The position numbers and the translations under genes are program-made. From positions 1 through 64,000 of the forward strand of contig JBEIPU010000001.1 of NCBI GenBank assembly GCA_040376925.1: a stretch of DNA of 64,000 bases, read 5' to 3'. The stretch comes from RAM1 sp040376925. GTDB lineage: Bacteria; Pseudomonadota; Gammaproteobacteria; Burkholderiales; Burkholderiaceae_C. The notes under the pieces were generated by a model, which saw only the letters and a list, made by a program, of their open reading frames with translations, did no database searches and was not told where the DNA came from. Positions 7,819 through 16,642 of this stretch are shown here, piece after piece; the stretch's first letter is position 1, and the number at the start of each line of letters is the position of its first letter.

Positions 7819-10098
7819 CTACGAATCCACGCGCACACAATCGGCGTAGTAGCGCACCACGCCGTCGGGGCCAGCCTCTTCCACCAGGCCATGGATGTCG
7901 GTTTCAAAGCCCGGGCACTGGGCGTTGAACTCACGCGAGAACTTCAGGTAGTCCACGATCTTCTTGTTGAACACCTCGCCCGGGATCAGCAGCGGGATGC
8001 CCGGCGGGTACGGCGTGACCAGGCCCACGGTGATGCGGCCTTCCAGCGCGTCAATTTCCACCCGCTCGGTCTTGCGATGGGCAATGTGCGCATAGGCGTC
8101 GGCCGGCTTCATGGCGGGCGCCAGGTCGGACAGGTACATGTCGGTGGTCAGGCGCGCGATGTCGTAGCGCGCGTACAGCTCGTGCACGTGCTGGCACAGG
8201 TCGCGCAGGCCCATGCGCTCGTACCGGCGGTGCGCCTGGCAGAACTCCGGCAGGATGCGCCACATCGGCTGGTTCTTCTCGTAGTCGTCCTTGAACTGCT
8301 GCAGCGCCGTCAGCAACGTGTTCCAGCGGCCCTTGGTGATGCCGATGGTGAACATGATGAAGAAGCTGTACAGGCCGGTCTTTTCCACCACCACGCCGTG
8401 CTCGGCCAGGAACTTGGTGACGATGGACGCGGGGATCCCGGTCTTGTCGAACTTGCCGTCCAGGTTCAGGCCCGGGGTGACGATGGTGGCCTTGATCGGG
8501 TCCAGCATGTTGAAGCCGTCGGCCAGCTGGCCAAAGCCGTGCCACTTGCTGCCCTTCTTGCCCTTGGCGTCGCTGCGGATGATCCAGTCTTCGGCCCGGC
8601 CCACCCCCTCGTCCACCAGTTTCTCGGGGCCCCAGACCTTGAACCACCAGTCGTCGCCGTACTCGTCGTCGATCTTGCGCATGGCGCGGCGAAAGTCCAG
8701 CGCTTCCATGATGGACTCTTCCACCAGCGCGGTGCCGCCGGGCGGCTCCATCATCGCGGCGGCCACATCGCAGCTGGCAATGATGCTGTACTGCGGGCTG
8801 GTGCTGGTGTGCATCAGGTAGGCCTCGTTGAACAGGTGGCGATCCAGCTTGGCCGTCTGCGCGTCCTGCACCAGCACATGGCTGGCCTGGCTGATGCCGG
8901 CCAGCAGCTTGTGGAGGGACTGCGTGGCATAGACCACGGCATTTTTCGGTCGCGCGCGCTTCTTGCCCATGGCGTGGTAGGCGCCATAGAACGGGTGGAA
9001 CGCCGCGTGCGGCAACCAGGCCTCGTCAAAGTGCAGGTTGTCCACATAGCCGTCCAGCATGCCCTTGATGGCCTCGGTGTTGTACAGCACGCCGTCGTAG
9101 GTGGACTGCGTCAGCGTCATCACGCGCGGCTTGACCTTGTCGGCGTCCACGCCCTTGAGCAGCGGGTTGGCGCGGATCTTGGCCTTGATCGCCTCGGGCT
9201 CGAACTCGCTTTGCGGGATCGGGCCGATGATGCCGAAGTGGTTGCGCGTGGGCTTCATGAACACGGGGATCGCCCCGGTCATGATGATGCTGTGCAGAAT
9301 GGACTTGTGACAGTTGCGGTCCACCACCACCACGTCGCCCGGCGCTACCGTGTGGTGCCACACCATCTTGTTGGAGGTGCTGGTACCGTTGGTGACAAAA
9401 AAGCAGTGGTCGGCGTTGAAGATGCGCGCGGCGTTGCGCTCGCTCTCGCCGATGGCGCCGTTGTGGTCCAGCAGCTGGCCCAGCTCCTCCACCGCATTGC
9501 ACACGTCGGCGCGCAGCATGTTCTCGCCGTAGAACTGGTGGAACATCTGCCCCACCGGGCTCTTCAGGAACGCCACGCCGCCCGAATGGCCGGGGCAGTG
9601 CCAGGAATAGGAACCGTCCTCGGCGTAGTCCAGCAGCGCCTTGAAGAACGGCGGCTGCACGCCCTCCAGGTAGCTCTTGGCCTCGCGGATGATGTGGCGC
9701 GCCACGAATTCGGGCGTGTCCTCGAACATGTGGATGAAGCCGTGCAGCTCGCGCAGGATGTCGTTGGGCATGTGGCGCGAGGTTTTGGTCTCGCCATACA
9801 CATAGATAGGCACATCCAGGTTCTTGCGGCGCACCTCCTGGATGAAATTGCGCAGGTTCAGCACCACCGGGTCAAGCTCGGGGCCAGGGGTGAATTCCTC
9901 GTCGTCAATCGACAGGATGAACGCGCTGGCGCGGCTTTGCTGCTGGGCAAACTGCGACAGATCGCCATAGCTGGTGACGCCCAGCACCTCGAAACCCTCG
10001 GTCTCGATGGCCTGCGCCAACGCGCGTATGCCCAGGCCGGAGGTGTTCTCCGAGCGGTAGTCTTCGTCAATGATGACGATGGGAAAGCGGAACTTCAT
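7819..10098 (-). CDS. PLP-dependent Orn/Lys/Arg decarboxylase (AdiA-like, inducible type)
   Basis: This cytoplasmic decarboxylase is of the biodegradative fold-type-I class: N-terminal wing domain (1-130), large PLP domain and C-terminal domain, 759 residues (E. coli AdiA has about 755). The PLP lysine is K397 in TQSLHKLLAGISQAS, preceded by HFDEAWLPHAAF; the CPGHSGG and VVVDRNCHKS blocks are also present. The ATG at 10098 has GGAGG eight bases upstream and starts the wing (MKFRFPIVIIDEDYRSEN); a nine-codon upstream extension is less likely. The closest resemblance I recall is to arginine decarboxylase, but substrate cannot be fixed by eye. Amine production usually serves acid resistance or polyamine supply. 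Confidence 0.92.
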   Translation of the reverse strand: MKFRFPIVIIDEDYRSENTSGLGIRALAQAIETEGFEVLGVTSYGDLSQFAQQQSRASAFILSIDDEEFTPGPELDPVVLNLRNFIQEVRRKNLDVPIYVYGETKTSRHMPNDILRELHGFIHMFEDTPEFVARHIIREAKSYLEGVQPPFFKALLDYAEDGSYSWHCPGHSGGVAFLKSPVGQMFHQFYGENMLRADVCNAVEELGQLLDHNGAIGESERNAARIFNADHCFFVTNGTSTSNKMVWHHTVAPGDVVVVDRNCHKSILHSIIMTGAIPVFMKPTRNHFGIIGPIPQSEFEPEAIKAKIRANPLLKGVDADKVKPRVMTLTQSTYDGVLYNTEAIKGMLDGYVDNLHFDEAWLPHAAFHPFYGAYHAMGKKRARPKNAVVYATQSLHKLLAGISQASHVLVQDAQTAKLDRHLFNEAYLMHTSTSPQYSIIASCDVAAAMMEPPGGTALVEESIMEALDFRRAMRKIDDEYGDDWWFKVWGPEKLVDEGVGRAEDWIIRSDAKGKKGSKWHGFGQLADGFNMLDPIKATIVTPGLNLDGKFDKTGIPASIVTKFLAEHGVVVEKTGLYSFFIMFTIGITKGRWNTLLTALQQFKDDYEKNQPMWRILPEFCQAHRRYERMGLRDLCQHVHELYARYDIARLTTDMYLSDLAPAMKPADAYAHIAHRKTERVEIDALEGRITVGLVTPYPPGIPLLIPGEVFNKKIVDYLKFSREFNAQCPGFETDIHGLVEEAGPDGVVRYYADCVRVDS

Positions 10099-10236
10099 GC
10101 GGGGGCCTCCAGACAGCCGGGGCAAAAATGGCGAAACAAGGCGCGAAGTGTAGGGAAAAAAGATGTCGCAGCCCTTGCGTGGTCATTGAATCAGCCCAAA
10201 ATGTGGTGCAACCCATACAAAGCAACGGAGGAACCC

Positions 10237-10662
10237 ATGAGCGAGCCCACAGTGTGGTGGATATTGGCCGGTGCCGCGGTGGCGGTCGAGCTGTTGACGG
10301 GCACCTTCTACCTGTTGATGCTGGCCATCGGCATGGCAGCGGCGGCGGTCGCCGCCCATGCGGGCCTGACCGTGCCGGTTCAGCTGGTGGTGGCGGCGCT
10401 GGTGGGCGGTGGGGCCGTGGCGGCCTGGCACCTCAAGCGCGGCAGCCAGCCCAAGGGGCCGCCGGCCGGCGCCAACCGCGACGTGAACCTGGACGTGGGC
10501 GAAGCCATCCACATCGACAGCTGGAACGCCGACGGCACCGCCACGGTGAAGTACCGCGGCGCCAGCTGGACCGTCATCCCCGCGCCCGGCGCCGTCCCCG
10601 GCACCGGCGCCCACCGCGTGCGCGAGGTGGTAGGCAACCGCCTCGTCGTTGAAAAAGCCTGA
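10237..10662 (+). CDS. NfeD-family membrane protein
   Basis: The protein has 141 residues. Two to three hydrophobic segments (WWILAGAAVAVELLTGTFYLL, broken here for length, and LTVPVQLVVAALVGGGAV) are followed by a small OB-fold domain ending TVIPAPGAVPGTGAHRV, the NfeD architecture. NfeD proteins partner SPFH proteins in membrane microdomains and the next gene is exactly such a partner. GGAGG lies just upstream of the ATG at 10237. It is divergent from the decarboxylase across 138 bp. Confidence 0.9.
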   Translation: MSEPTVWWILAGAAVAVELLTGTFYLLMLAIGMAAAAVAAHAGLTVPVQLVVAALVGGGAVAAWHLKRGSQPKGPPAGANRDVNLDVGEAIHIDSWNADGTATVKYRGASWTVIPAPGAVPGTGAHRVREVVGNRLVVEKA

Positions 10663-10691
10663 ACCCGTCCATCTCCCCCGAAGGATTCCTC

Positions 10692-11603
10692 ATGGAAATC
10701 GCAATCATCCTGTTCGTCATTGCCGCCATCTTCATCACCCGTTCCATCAAGGTCGTGCCCCAGCAGAACGCCTGGGTGGTGGAGCGCCTGGGCAAGTACC
10801 ACGCGTCGCTGACGCCGGGCCTGAACTTCCTGGTGCCGTTCATTGACAAGGTGGCCTACAAGCACAGCCTGAAGGAAATCCCGCTGGACGTGCCCAGCCA
10901 GGTCTGCATCACGCGCGACAACACCCAGCTGCAGGTGGACGGCATCCTGTACTTCCAGGTGACGGACCCGATGCGCGCCAGCTACGGCTCGTCCAACTAC
11001 ATCGTGGCCGTGACGCAGCTGGCCCAGACGTCCCTGCGCAGCGTGATCGGCAAGCTGGAACTGGACAAGACCTTTGAAGAGCGTGACATCATCAACGCCC
11101 AGGTGGTGCAGGCCATTGACGAGGCCGCCCTGAACTGGGGCGTGAAGGTGCTGCGCTATGAAATCAAGGACCTCACCCCGCCCGCCGAGATCCTGCGCTC
11201 CATGCAGGCACAGATCACGGCCGAGCGCGAAAAGCGCGCGCTGATCGCCGCGTCCGAGGGCCGTCGCCAGGAGCAGATCAACATCGCCACCGGCGAGCGC
11301 GAGGCCTTCATCGCCCGCTCCGAGGGCGAAAAGCAGGCCGCCATCAATGCCGCGCAGGGCGAGGCCGCCGCCATCACGTCAGTGGCCGACGCCACCGCCC
11401 AGGCCATTGAACGCATCGCCGCCGCGATCCGCCAGCCCGGTGGCGAGCAGGCGGTGCAGCTGAAAGTCGCGGAGCGGGCTGTGGACGCTTACGGCAAGGT
11501 GGCTGCAGACGCCACCACCACCCTGATCGTGCCCAGCAACATGACCGAGGTCTCCGCCCTGATCACTTCCGCCATGAAGATGGTCCAGAGCCAAAAACAG
11601 TAA
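10692..11603 (+). CDS. qmcA: SPFH/Band-7 (stomatin/QmcA-like) membrane protein
   Basis: The protein has 303 residues: an N-terminal membrane anchor (MEIAIILFVIAAIFITRS), a Band-7 domain from VVPQQNAWVVERLGKY onward, and a long charged coiled coil (AEREKRALIAASEGRRQEQ, then EAFIARSEGEKQAAINA). This is the QmcA/stomatin organisation; such proteins oligomerise into membrane scaffolds that control protein quality or membrane order. It lies 29 bp after the NfeD gene with AAGGATT before the ATG, so the two form an operon. The symbol is assigned by family and context only. Confidence 0.9.
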   Translation: MEIAIILFVIAAIFITRSIKVVPQQNAWVVERLGKYHASLTPGLNFLVPFIDKVAYKHSLKEIPLDVPSQVCITRDNTQLQVDGILYFQVTDPMRASYGSSNYIVAVTQLAQTSLRSVIGKLELDKTFEERDIINAQVVQAIDEAALNWGVKVLRYEIKDLTPPAEILRSMQAQITAEREKRALIAASEGRRQEQINIATGEREAFIARSEGEKQAAINAAQGEAAAITSVADATAQAIERIAAAIRQPGGEQAVQLKVAERAVDAYGKVAADATTTLIVPSNMTEVSALITSAMKMVQSQKQ

Positions 11604-11638
11604 GCGCCAATCGCTGCACAACCAGTCCCAGAATGCGT

Positions 11639-11784
11639 GGATCCGGCTTAGCCGGTCCACTGCATTGCCGCCCAGTGGGGGCTGAAAGCCGCGGCTCCGA
11701 GCCTGCTTGAGCAGGCTCGGACGGCTTGAAGGGCCATTGCCTCTGGCAATCGGCACCGGCGGCCAAAGGCCGCATCGGGGGGCG
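11639..11784. repeat. GC-rich palindromic intergenic repeat, copy B, with three hairpins
   Basis: It begins GGATCCGGCTTAGCCGG, which matches the start of copy A (4443-4459), and ends GGCCAAAGGCCGCATCGGG, matching the end of copy A. Between these sit a perfect 11-bp hairpin (arms 11696-11706 and 11711-11721, TTGA loop) and a smaller one (ATTGCC/GGCAAT, 11736-11750). It follows the NfeD/SPFH operon and precedes the tRNA gene, so it may act as a transcription end or mRNA 3' stabiliser. No T-run is present. Confidence 0.6.
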
Positions 11785-11801
11785 TTATACTCTGCGTCGC
11801 T

Positions 11802-11892
11802 GGAGCGGTGGATGAGCGGTTTAAGTCGCACGCCTGGAAAGCGTGTGAGGGTTAATAGCCCTCCGCGGGTTCGAATCCCGCCTGCTCCGCCA
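11802..11892 (+). tRNA. tRNA-Ser (anticodon GGA)
   Basis: This is a 91-base class II tRNA including an encoded CCA. The acceptor arms are GGAGCGG and CTGCTCC with one G-U pair, the anticodon loop is CTGGAAA with anticodon GGA at 11836-11838, and a long variable arm follows (GTGAGGGTTAATAGCCCTCC region). The T-arm GGTTCGAATCC is present. The GGA anticodon reads UCC and UCU serine codons. An intrinsic terminator follows at 11904-11931. Confidence 0.96.
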
Positions 11893-11903
11893 GTGAAATG
11901 AAA

Positions 11904-11931
11904 AAAAAAGCCACCTCGCGGTGGCTTTTTT
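11904..11931. terminator. Bidirectional intrinsic terminator between tRNA-Ser and the branched-chain amino-acid binding gene
   Basis: The stem GCCACC (11910-11915) / GGTGGC (11920-11925) has a 4-base loop, flanked by an A-run on the left and TTTTTT on the right. It can therefore terminate the tRNA transcript on the plus strand and the convergent binding-protein transcript on the minus strand. Confidence 0.9.
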
Positions 11932-11946
11932 CTTGGGTGCCGAAGA

Positions 11947-13077
11947 TCAGTTCAGCGCGGTCTTCTTGCCGTCCTTGTAGACGTACAGGGTGATCGCCGG
12001 GTTCTTCAGTTCACCGTTCGGCTCGAACTGGATCGTGGTGGTCACGCCCTTGAAGTTCGACTTGATCAGCTCGGGCGTGTAGACCTTGGGGTCGGTCGAG
12101 TTGGCGCGCTTCATGGCGTCCACCAGCAGGAACGTGGCGTCGTAGGTGTACGGGCTGTAAACCTGGAACTGGCCGGGGTACTTCTTGTCATACTTGGCCT
12201 TCCAGGCGGTACCGCCAGGCATCTTGGCCAGCGAGGCGCCGCCTTCAGCGCACACCACGTTGGCCAGCGTCTTGGCGCCGGCAGCCAGCTTGGCGATTTC
12301 GGACGTGCAGATGCCGTCGCCGCCGAAGTACTTCACGTTGGCCATGCCCAGCTGTTCCATCTGGCGCAGCATCGGGCCGGCTTGCGGGTCCATGCCGCCG
12401 TAGAAGATGGCGTCCGGACCCTTGGCCTTGATGGCGGTCAGGATGGCCATGAAGTCGGTGGCCTTGTCGGTGGTGAACTGCTCGTCCACGATCGTCATGC
12501 CCTTTTGCTGGGCGGTCTTCTTGAAGACTTCGGCAACGCCCTGGCCGTAGGCCGTGCGGTCGTCGATGATGGCGACCTTCTTCAGCTTGAGCGCGTCAGC
12601 AGCATAGAACGCCAGGCCAGCGCCCAGGGCGTTGTCGTTGGCGATGATGCGGTACGTGGTCTTGTAGCCGGGCTTGGTCAGGTTGGGGTTGGTGGCAGCG
12701 CCCGTGACGTGGGGGATGCCGCAGTCGTTGTAGACCTTGGAAGCGGGGATGGTCGTGCCCGAGTTCAGGTGGCCCACCACACCGGCGACCTTGGCGTCGC
12801 ACAGTTTCTGGGCAGCAGCCGTGCCCTGTTTCGGGTCGGCGGCGTCGTCTTCAGCCTGGATTTCGAACTTGATCTTCTTGCCGCCAATGGTCGTGCCCGC
12901 GGCGTTGATTTCCTCAATGGCCATGCGGACGCCGTTTTCGTTGTCCTTGCCATAGTGCGCCTGCGCGCCGGAGACCGGGCCCACGTGGCCAATTTTCACG
13001 ACCGTTTCCTGCGCGGCAGCCATGCCGGCAACAGCGGCGATAGCGGCGGCAACAGTCAGTTTCAACTTCATTTGCAT
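11947..13077 (-). CDS. Branched-chain amino-acid ABC transporter, periplasmic substrate-binding protein (LivK/LivJ type)
   Basis: The protein has 376 residues with a signal peptide (MQMKLKLTVAAAIAAVAG, cleaved near GMAAA/QE). The Peripla_BP_6 fold is shown by VVKIGHVGPVSGAQAHYG and VVGHLNSGTTIPASKVYND. It would bind Leu, Ile, Val or a related ligand and hand it to a LivHMGF importer, but no permease or ATPase genes are adjacent, so it is an orphan binding gene here. The ATG at 13077 has GGAGG at the right distance; a start six bases later is possible and an upstream extension is not needed. Confidence 0.93.
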   Translation of the reverse strand: MQMKLKLTVAAAIAAVAGMAAAQETVVKIGHVGPVSGAQAHYGKDNENGVRMAIEEINAAGTTIGGKKIKFEIQAEDDAADPKQGTAAAQKLCDAKVAGVVGHLNSGTTIPASKVYNDCGIPHVTGAATNPNLTKPGYKTTYRIIANDNALGAGLAFYAADALKLKKVAIIDDRTAYGQGVAEVFKKTAQQKGMTIVDEQFTTDKATDFMAILTAIKAKGPDAIFYGGMDPQAGPMLRQMEQLGMANVKYFGGDGICTSEIAKLAAGAKTLANVVCAEGGASLAKMPGGTAWKAKYDKKYPGQFQVYSPYTYDATFLLVDAMKRANSTDPKVYTPELIKSNFKGVTTTIQFEPNGELKNPAITLYVYKDGKKTALN

Positions 13078-13242
13078 AAAAAGCCTCCAAGATTTAAGGA
13101 AAAGGTTGAGATGTATTTTGTGACTCAACGGCCGCGAACATATCGCAATTTCCGGGCCCAAACCATAGGGAACACGCTAGGTGGATGCCGATAAGGGGGT
13201 TTACTCTCACGACAGGCGGGCTAATGACGCGCCGGGCGGCCT

Positions 13243-13554
13243 TCAGGGGCGGCCGTCCGGCCGCACGGGCAGTTCCTGCGCCACGGCCTCGGTCACCGAC
13301 TGGCGCACCACCAGCTCGATTTCCTCGCGCAGCAGCGGCCCCAGGTTGCGGGTGTGCTCCAGCACCAGGCTGGCGATGGCTTCGCGCAGGCGTCGCTCAA
13401 GTGACAGGTCCACGCGCTGCATCACGCGGTGGATCACCTGCTCCTGCAGTTGTTCGAGCGATACCGCTGCACCGTCTTCGGGCATGGCGGCCGGCTGCAC
13501 CACTTCGGTCAGTGTGGGCACATAGCGCGGGGGTGTGCGGGGTGCGCCGGCCAT
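13243..13554 (-). CDS. Conserved small protein of unknown function, downstream of holC
   Basis: The protein has 103 residues, is soluble, and is largely helical after a proline-rich start (APRTPPRYVPTLTEVVQPA). A region rich in Leu, Glu and Arg from about residue 34 (LEQLQEQVIHRVMQRVDL) suggests a coiled coil or a helical dimer. The ATG overlaps the holC stop (TGATG), so the two are coupled. Similar short proteins follow holC in other Burkholderiales, but I recognise no function. Confidence 0.72.
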   Translation of the reverse strand: MAGAPRTPPRYVPTLTEVVQPAAMPEDGAAVSLEQLQEQVIHRVMQRVDLSLERRLREAIASLVLEHTRNLGPLLREEIELVVRQSVTEAVAQELPVRPDGRP

Positions 13555-13988
13555 CAGCCCTGCTCCCTGGTCGCCAGGTCGTGCCGGGTGATGGCATAAC
13601 CCCGGTCGGCGTAATGCTTCCAGCGCCGGCGTGCCTGCTGGCGGTCGTCGTCGTCCTGTGTCACCACCTCGATCAAACGCTCGAAGCGCTCAAAACCATC
13701 GGGCACCGGCCCGCCCAGGTTGACCAGCACCTGGTGGTGCGGCGTTTCATGCACCGCCTCGGCCAGCACCACGGGCGACGCCGCCAGCACGGCGGGCTCA
13801 GCCCGGCTGTGGCAATGCGGCACAAACTCCAGCGGCGAGAACGTCCACAGGGTGCTGTCCAGCTCGCGCAGCAGACTGCCCTCGCCTGTGACGACCACGC
13901 GGGCACCGCTGCCCACGGCCTTTCGCAGCAGCCGGCAGGCGTAGGACAGCCGGTCGGGCGCGTTGAAATGAAAGGCGACTTCGGTCAT
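13554..13988 (-). CDS. holC: DNA polymerase III chi subunit HolC
   Basis: The protein has 144 residues. HolC links the clamp loader to single-stranded DNA binding protein at the replication fork. The start MTEVAFHFNAPDRLSYACRL and the block RVVVTGEGSLLRELDSTLW fit the chi family, as do FVPHCH and the strand HHQVLVNLGG. It follows pepA by 10 bp, the usual pepA-holC order; the valyl-tRNA synthetase gene that often comes next is absent here. Confidence 0.92.
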   Translation of the reverse strand: MTEVAFHFNAPDRLSYACRLLRKAVGSGARVVVTGEGSLLRELDSTLWTFSPLEFVPHCHSRAEPAVLAASPVVLAEAVHETPHHQVLVNLGGPVPDGFERFERLIEVVTQDDDDRQQARRRWKHYADRGYAITRHDLATREQG

Positions 13989-13998
13989 GCCCGCATCG

Positions 13999-15474
13999 TC
14001 AGCTGCGCTTGCGCGCGGCGCGGGCCGGCCTGGGCGCGCCGGCCTGGGCGGCAATGTAGTCCAGCAGCAGCGCCACGGGCCGGCCGGTCGAGCCTTTGGC
14101 GGCGCCGCTTTTCCAGGCGGTGCCGGCAATGTCCAGGTGGGCCCAGGGCATTTTGGCGGTGAACTTCTGCAGGAACTTGGCCGCCGTGATGGCGCCGCCG
14201 GCGCGGCCGGCCACGTTGCCCATGTCGGCAAAGTTGGATTTCAGGCCGTCGGCGTACTCGTCGTCCAGCGGCATGCGCCAGCACGGGTCCAGGGCCTGCT
14301 CGCCGGCAGCCAGCAATGCGTCGGCCAGGGCGTCGTCGGACGCAAACAGGCCGCTTCGCACCGCGCCCAGGGCAATCACGCAGGCACCGGTCAGCGTGGC
14401 AATGTCCACCACGGCGCGCGGCTTGAAGCGCTCGGCATAGGTCAGCGCATCGCACAGGATCAGGCGGCCTTCGGCGTCGGTGTTCAGGATCTCGATGGTC
14501 TGGCCGCTCATGCTGGTGACGACGTCACCGGGCTTGACCGCGCGGCCGTCCGGCATGTTTTCGCAGCTGGGGATCAGGCCCACCACGTTAACGGCCGGGC
14601 GCAACTGCGCCAGCGCGCTGAACACGCCCAGCACGCTGGCGGCGCCGCACATGTCAAATTTCATCTCATCCATCTCGGGCGCGGGCTTGATGGATATGCC
14701 GCCGGTGTCAAAGGTAATGCCCTTGCCCACCAGCACCACGGGTGCGTCGGCCCGGCCGCCGCCGTTGTAGCGCAGCACAATGAAGCGCAGCGGCTCGGCC
14801 GAGCCCTGGGCCACGGCCATGAACGAACCCATGCCCAGCTTGGCCACCTCTTTGGGGCCCAGCACTTCACAGCTGATGCCAGGCGCCTTGGACAGGGCTT
14901 TGGCGGCATCCGCCAGGTGCGTGGGCGTGGCGTGATTGGGCGGGCGGTTGCCCCATTCCTTGGCCGTTTCAATGCCCTTGACGGCCGCGACACCATGGGC
15001 GAATGCGTCGCGCACCGCCGAGGCGTCAGGCACAGCCACCAGCACCTGGCGCAGCTTGCGCGCGTCGGCTTTGGGCTTGGTGGTGGTGTAAACGTAGCTG
15101 GCATCGGCCACGGCCTGGACGGCCGCGCGCACCGCGGGGCCGCTGGCCGCGCCGGCAAAACACAGCGTCAGGCGCTTGACGGCGGCTGCCTTGAGCGCGG
15201 CCACGGCGCCCTGCACCGCCGTGCGCACGGACCTTGCCGAGCCGTCCCCGCAACCGGCCAGCAGCACGCGCGGGGCGCTCACGCCGTCGGCCTTGTAAAG
15301 CTGCAGCTGTTTGCCGGCCTTGGTTTCCAGGTCGCCGGCCTTCAGCGCCGCAGCCACCAGCCTGGGCAGCGCGCCGCGCCCGGGCTTGAAGCCATCGGCC
15401 ACCAGTACCACCAACGCATCACACTTGTCGGCACAGGCGCCATCGAGGTCCAGGGTCTTGAGTTCGAAGTCCAT
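13999..15474 (-). CDS. pepA: Leucyl aminopeptidase PepA (M17)
   Basis: The protein has 491 residues. PepA is a two-metal cytosolic aminopeptidase that removes N-terminal residues, and in E. coli it also binds DNA. The M17 signature NTDAEGRLIL lies near residue 333 and the metal-binding stretch VGKGITFDTGGISIKP is complete. The ATG at 15474 (MDFELKTLDLDGACADK) is the natural start; the open frame runs further upstream without protein-like sequence. It is divergent from lptF with about 52 bp between starts, the common pepA/lptF arrangement. Confidence 0.96.
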   Translation of the reverse strand: MDFELKTLDLDGACADKCDALVVLVADGFKPGRGALPRLVAAALKAGDLETKAGKQLQLYKADGVSAPRVLLAGCGDGSARSVRTAVQGAVAALKAAAVKRLTLCFAGAASGPAVRAAVQAVADASYVYTTTKPKADARKLRQVLVAVPDASAVRDAFAHGVAAVKGIETAKEWGNRPPNHATPTHLADAAKALSKAPGISCEVLGPKEVAKLGMGSFMAVAQGSAEPLRFIVLRYNGGGRADAPVVLVGKGITFDTGGISIKPAPEMDEMKFDMCGAASVLGVFSALAQLRPAVNVVGLIPSCENMPDGRAVKPGDVVTSMSGQTIEILNTDAEGRLILCDALTYAERFKPRAVVDIATLTGACVIALGAVRSGLFASDDALADALLAAGEQALDPCWRMPLDDEYADGLKSNFADMGNVAGRAGGAITAAKFLQKFTAKMPWAHLDIAGTAWKSGAAKGSTGRPVALLLDYIAAQAGAPRPARAARKRS

Positions 15475-15526
15475 AATCCGGGGTTTGTTAGGTGTCGCGT
15501 GGCCGTTGCCTCGCAGAATCCGACCG

Positions 15527-16642
15527 ATGTTATTCCATTCCTCCCTCCGCAAGGAGCTGGCCCGCAGTTTCGGGGCGACGCTGGTGGTGCTGGTCACGAT
15601 CGTGATGACCATGACGCTCATCCGCACGCTGGGCCAGGCCACGCGCGGCAGCGTCAACCCGTCGGAAGTCATGATGGTCATGGGCTACACCGTGCTGGGC
15701 TACCTGCCGCCCATCCTCACGCTCAGCCTGTTCATTGCGATCGTGGGGACCATCTCGCGCATGTACCGCGACAGTGAAATGGTCATCTGGTTTTCCAGCG
15801 GGCGCGGGCTGTCGGGCTTCTTGCCGCCGCTGTTCCGCTTTGCCTGGCCGGTGCTGGTGGTGATTGCCGTGCTGGCGCTGGGTGTGTGGCCCTGGTCCAA
15901 CCAGCAAACCCAGGACCTGCGGGACCGTTACGGCAAGCGCGGCGACCTGGAGCGCGTGACGCCCGGCCAGTTCCAGGAATCGGCCAGCGGCAACCGCGTG
16001 TTTTTCCTGGACAAGGACACGCCGGACAACCGCTCGGGGCGCAACATCTTCATTTCCACCAATGAGCGCGGCCGCGAGACGGTCACGTCGGCGCGCAGCG
16101 GGCGCATCGACATCATCAACGACAGCCAGTACCTGCTGCTGAGCAACGGCCAGCGGCTGGAATCCAGCGGCGACGGCGCCGAGCTGAAGATCAGCGAGTT
16201 CGAGGAATACGGCAACCGCGTGAGCGGCGCCGACCTGGGAGGCGGCGGCGACTCACCCGCCAAGACACGCTCCACGCTCGCACTGCTGCTGGAGCCCACG
16301 CGCATCCACCAGGGCGAGCTGGCCTGGCGCATCGGGCTGGCGCTGGCCGCGCTGAACTTCGTGGTGATTGCGGTCACGGTGTCCAGCGTCAACCCGCGGG
16401 CCGGGCGCAGCGGCAACCTGGTGTTCGCGCTGTTTGCATTCGTCGTCTACTACAACCTGCTCAACCTGGGCCAAAGCTGGATCGGCTCGGGCCGCGCCAG
16501 CTTTGCCGGCTTCCTGCTGGCGCTGCACGGCGGGGTGATGGTCATGGGCCTGCTGTGGCTGGGCAAACAGCACAACAACTGGACCTGGCGCGCGCTGCTG
16601 CGCCGCCGGCCAGCCGCCAGTGCAAAGGCCAGCGCACCGTGA
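15527..16642 (+). CDS. lptF: LPS export ABC transporter permease LptF
   Basis: The protein has 371 residues. LptF with LptG forms the inner-membrane channel of the LPS transport bridge, energised by LptB. It opens MLFHSSLRKELARSFGATLV with the first TM, has further TMs at VMMVMGYTVLGYLPPILTL and FAWPVLVVIAVLALGVW, then a periplasmic beta-jellyroll, then C-terminal TMs with the NPRAGRSGNL element. It is GTGA-coupled to lptG. Confidence 0.95.
   Translation: MLFHSSLRKELARSFGATLVVLVTIVMTMTLIRTLGQATRGSVNPSEVMMVMGYTVLGYLPPILTLSLFIAIVGTISRMYRDSEMVIWFSSGRGLSGFLPPLFRFAWPVLVVIAVLALGVWPWSNQQTQDLRDRYGKRGDLERVTPGQFQESASGNRVFFLDKDTPDNRSGRNIFISTNERGRETVTSARSGRIDIINDSQYLLLSNGQRLESSGDGAELKISEFEEYGNRVSGADLGGGGDSPAKTRSTLALLLEPTRIHQGELAWRIGLALAALNFVVIAVTVSSVNPRAGRSGNLVFALFAFVVYYNLLNLGQSWIGSGRASFAGFLLALHGGVMVMGLLWLGKQHNNWTWRALLRRRPAASAKASAP

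Noticed and set aside
7891..10236. Long plus-strand frame opposite the decarboxylase that joins the NfeD frame
   Set aside because: Only the last 141 codons look like a protein (NfeD), with their own GGAGG. The upstream part is antisense shadow of the decarboxylase.
11802..11892. tRNA-Ser as integration site for a genomic island containing the type III locus
   Set aside because: No integrase, no repeated tRNA 3' end and about 30 kb of housekeeping genes lie between the tRNA and the type III genes.
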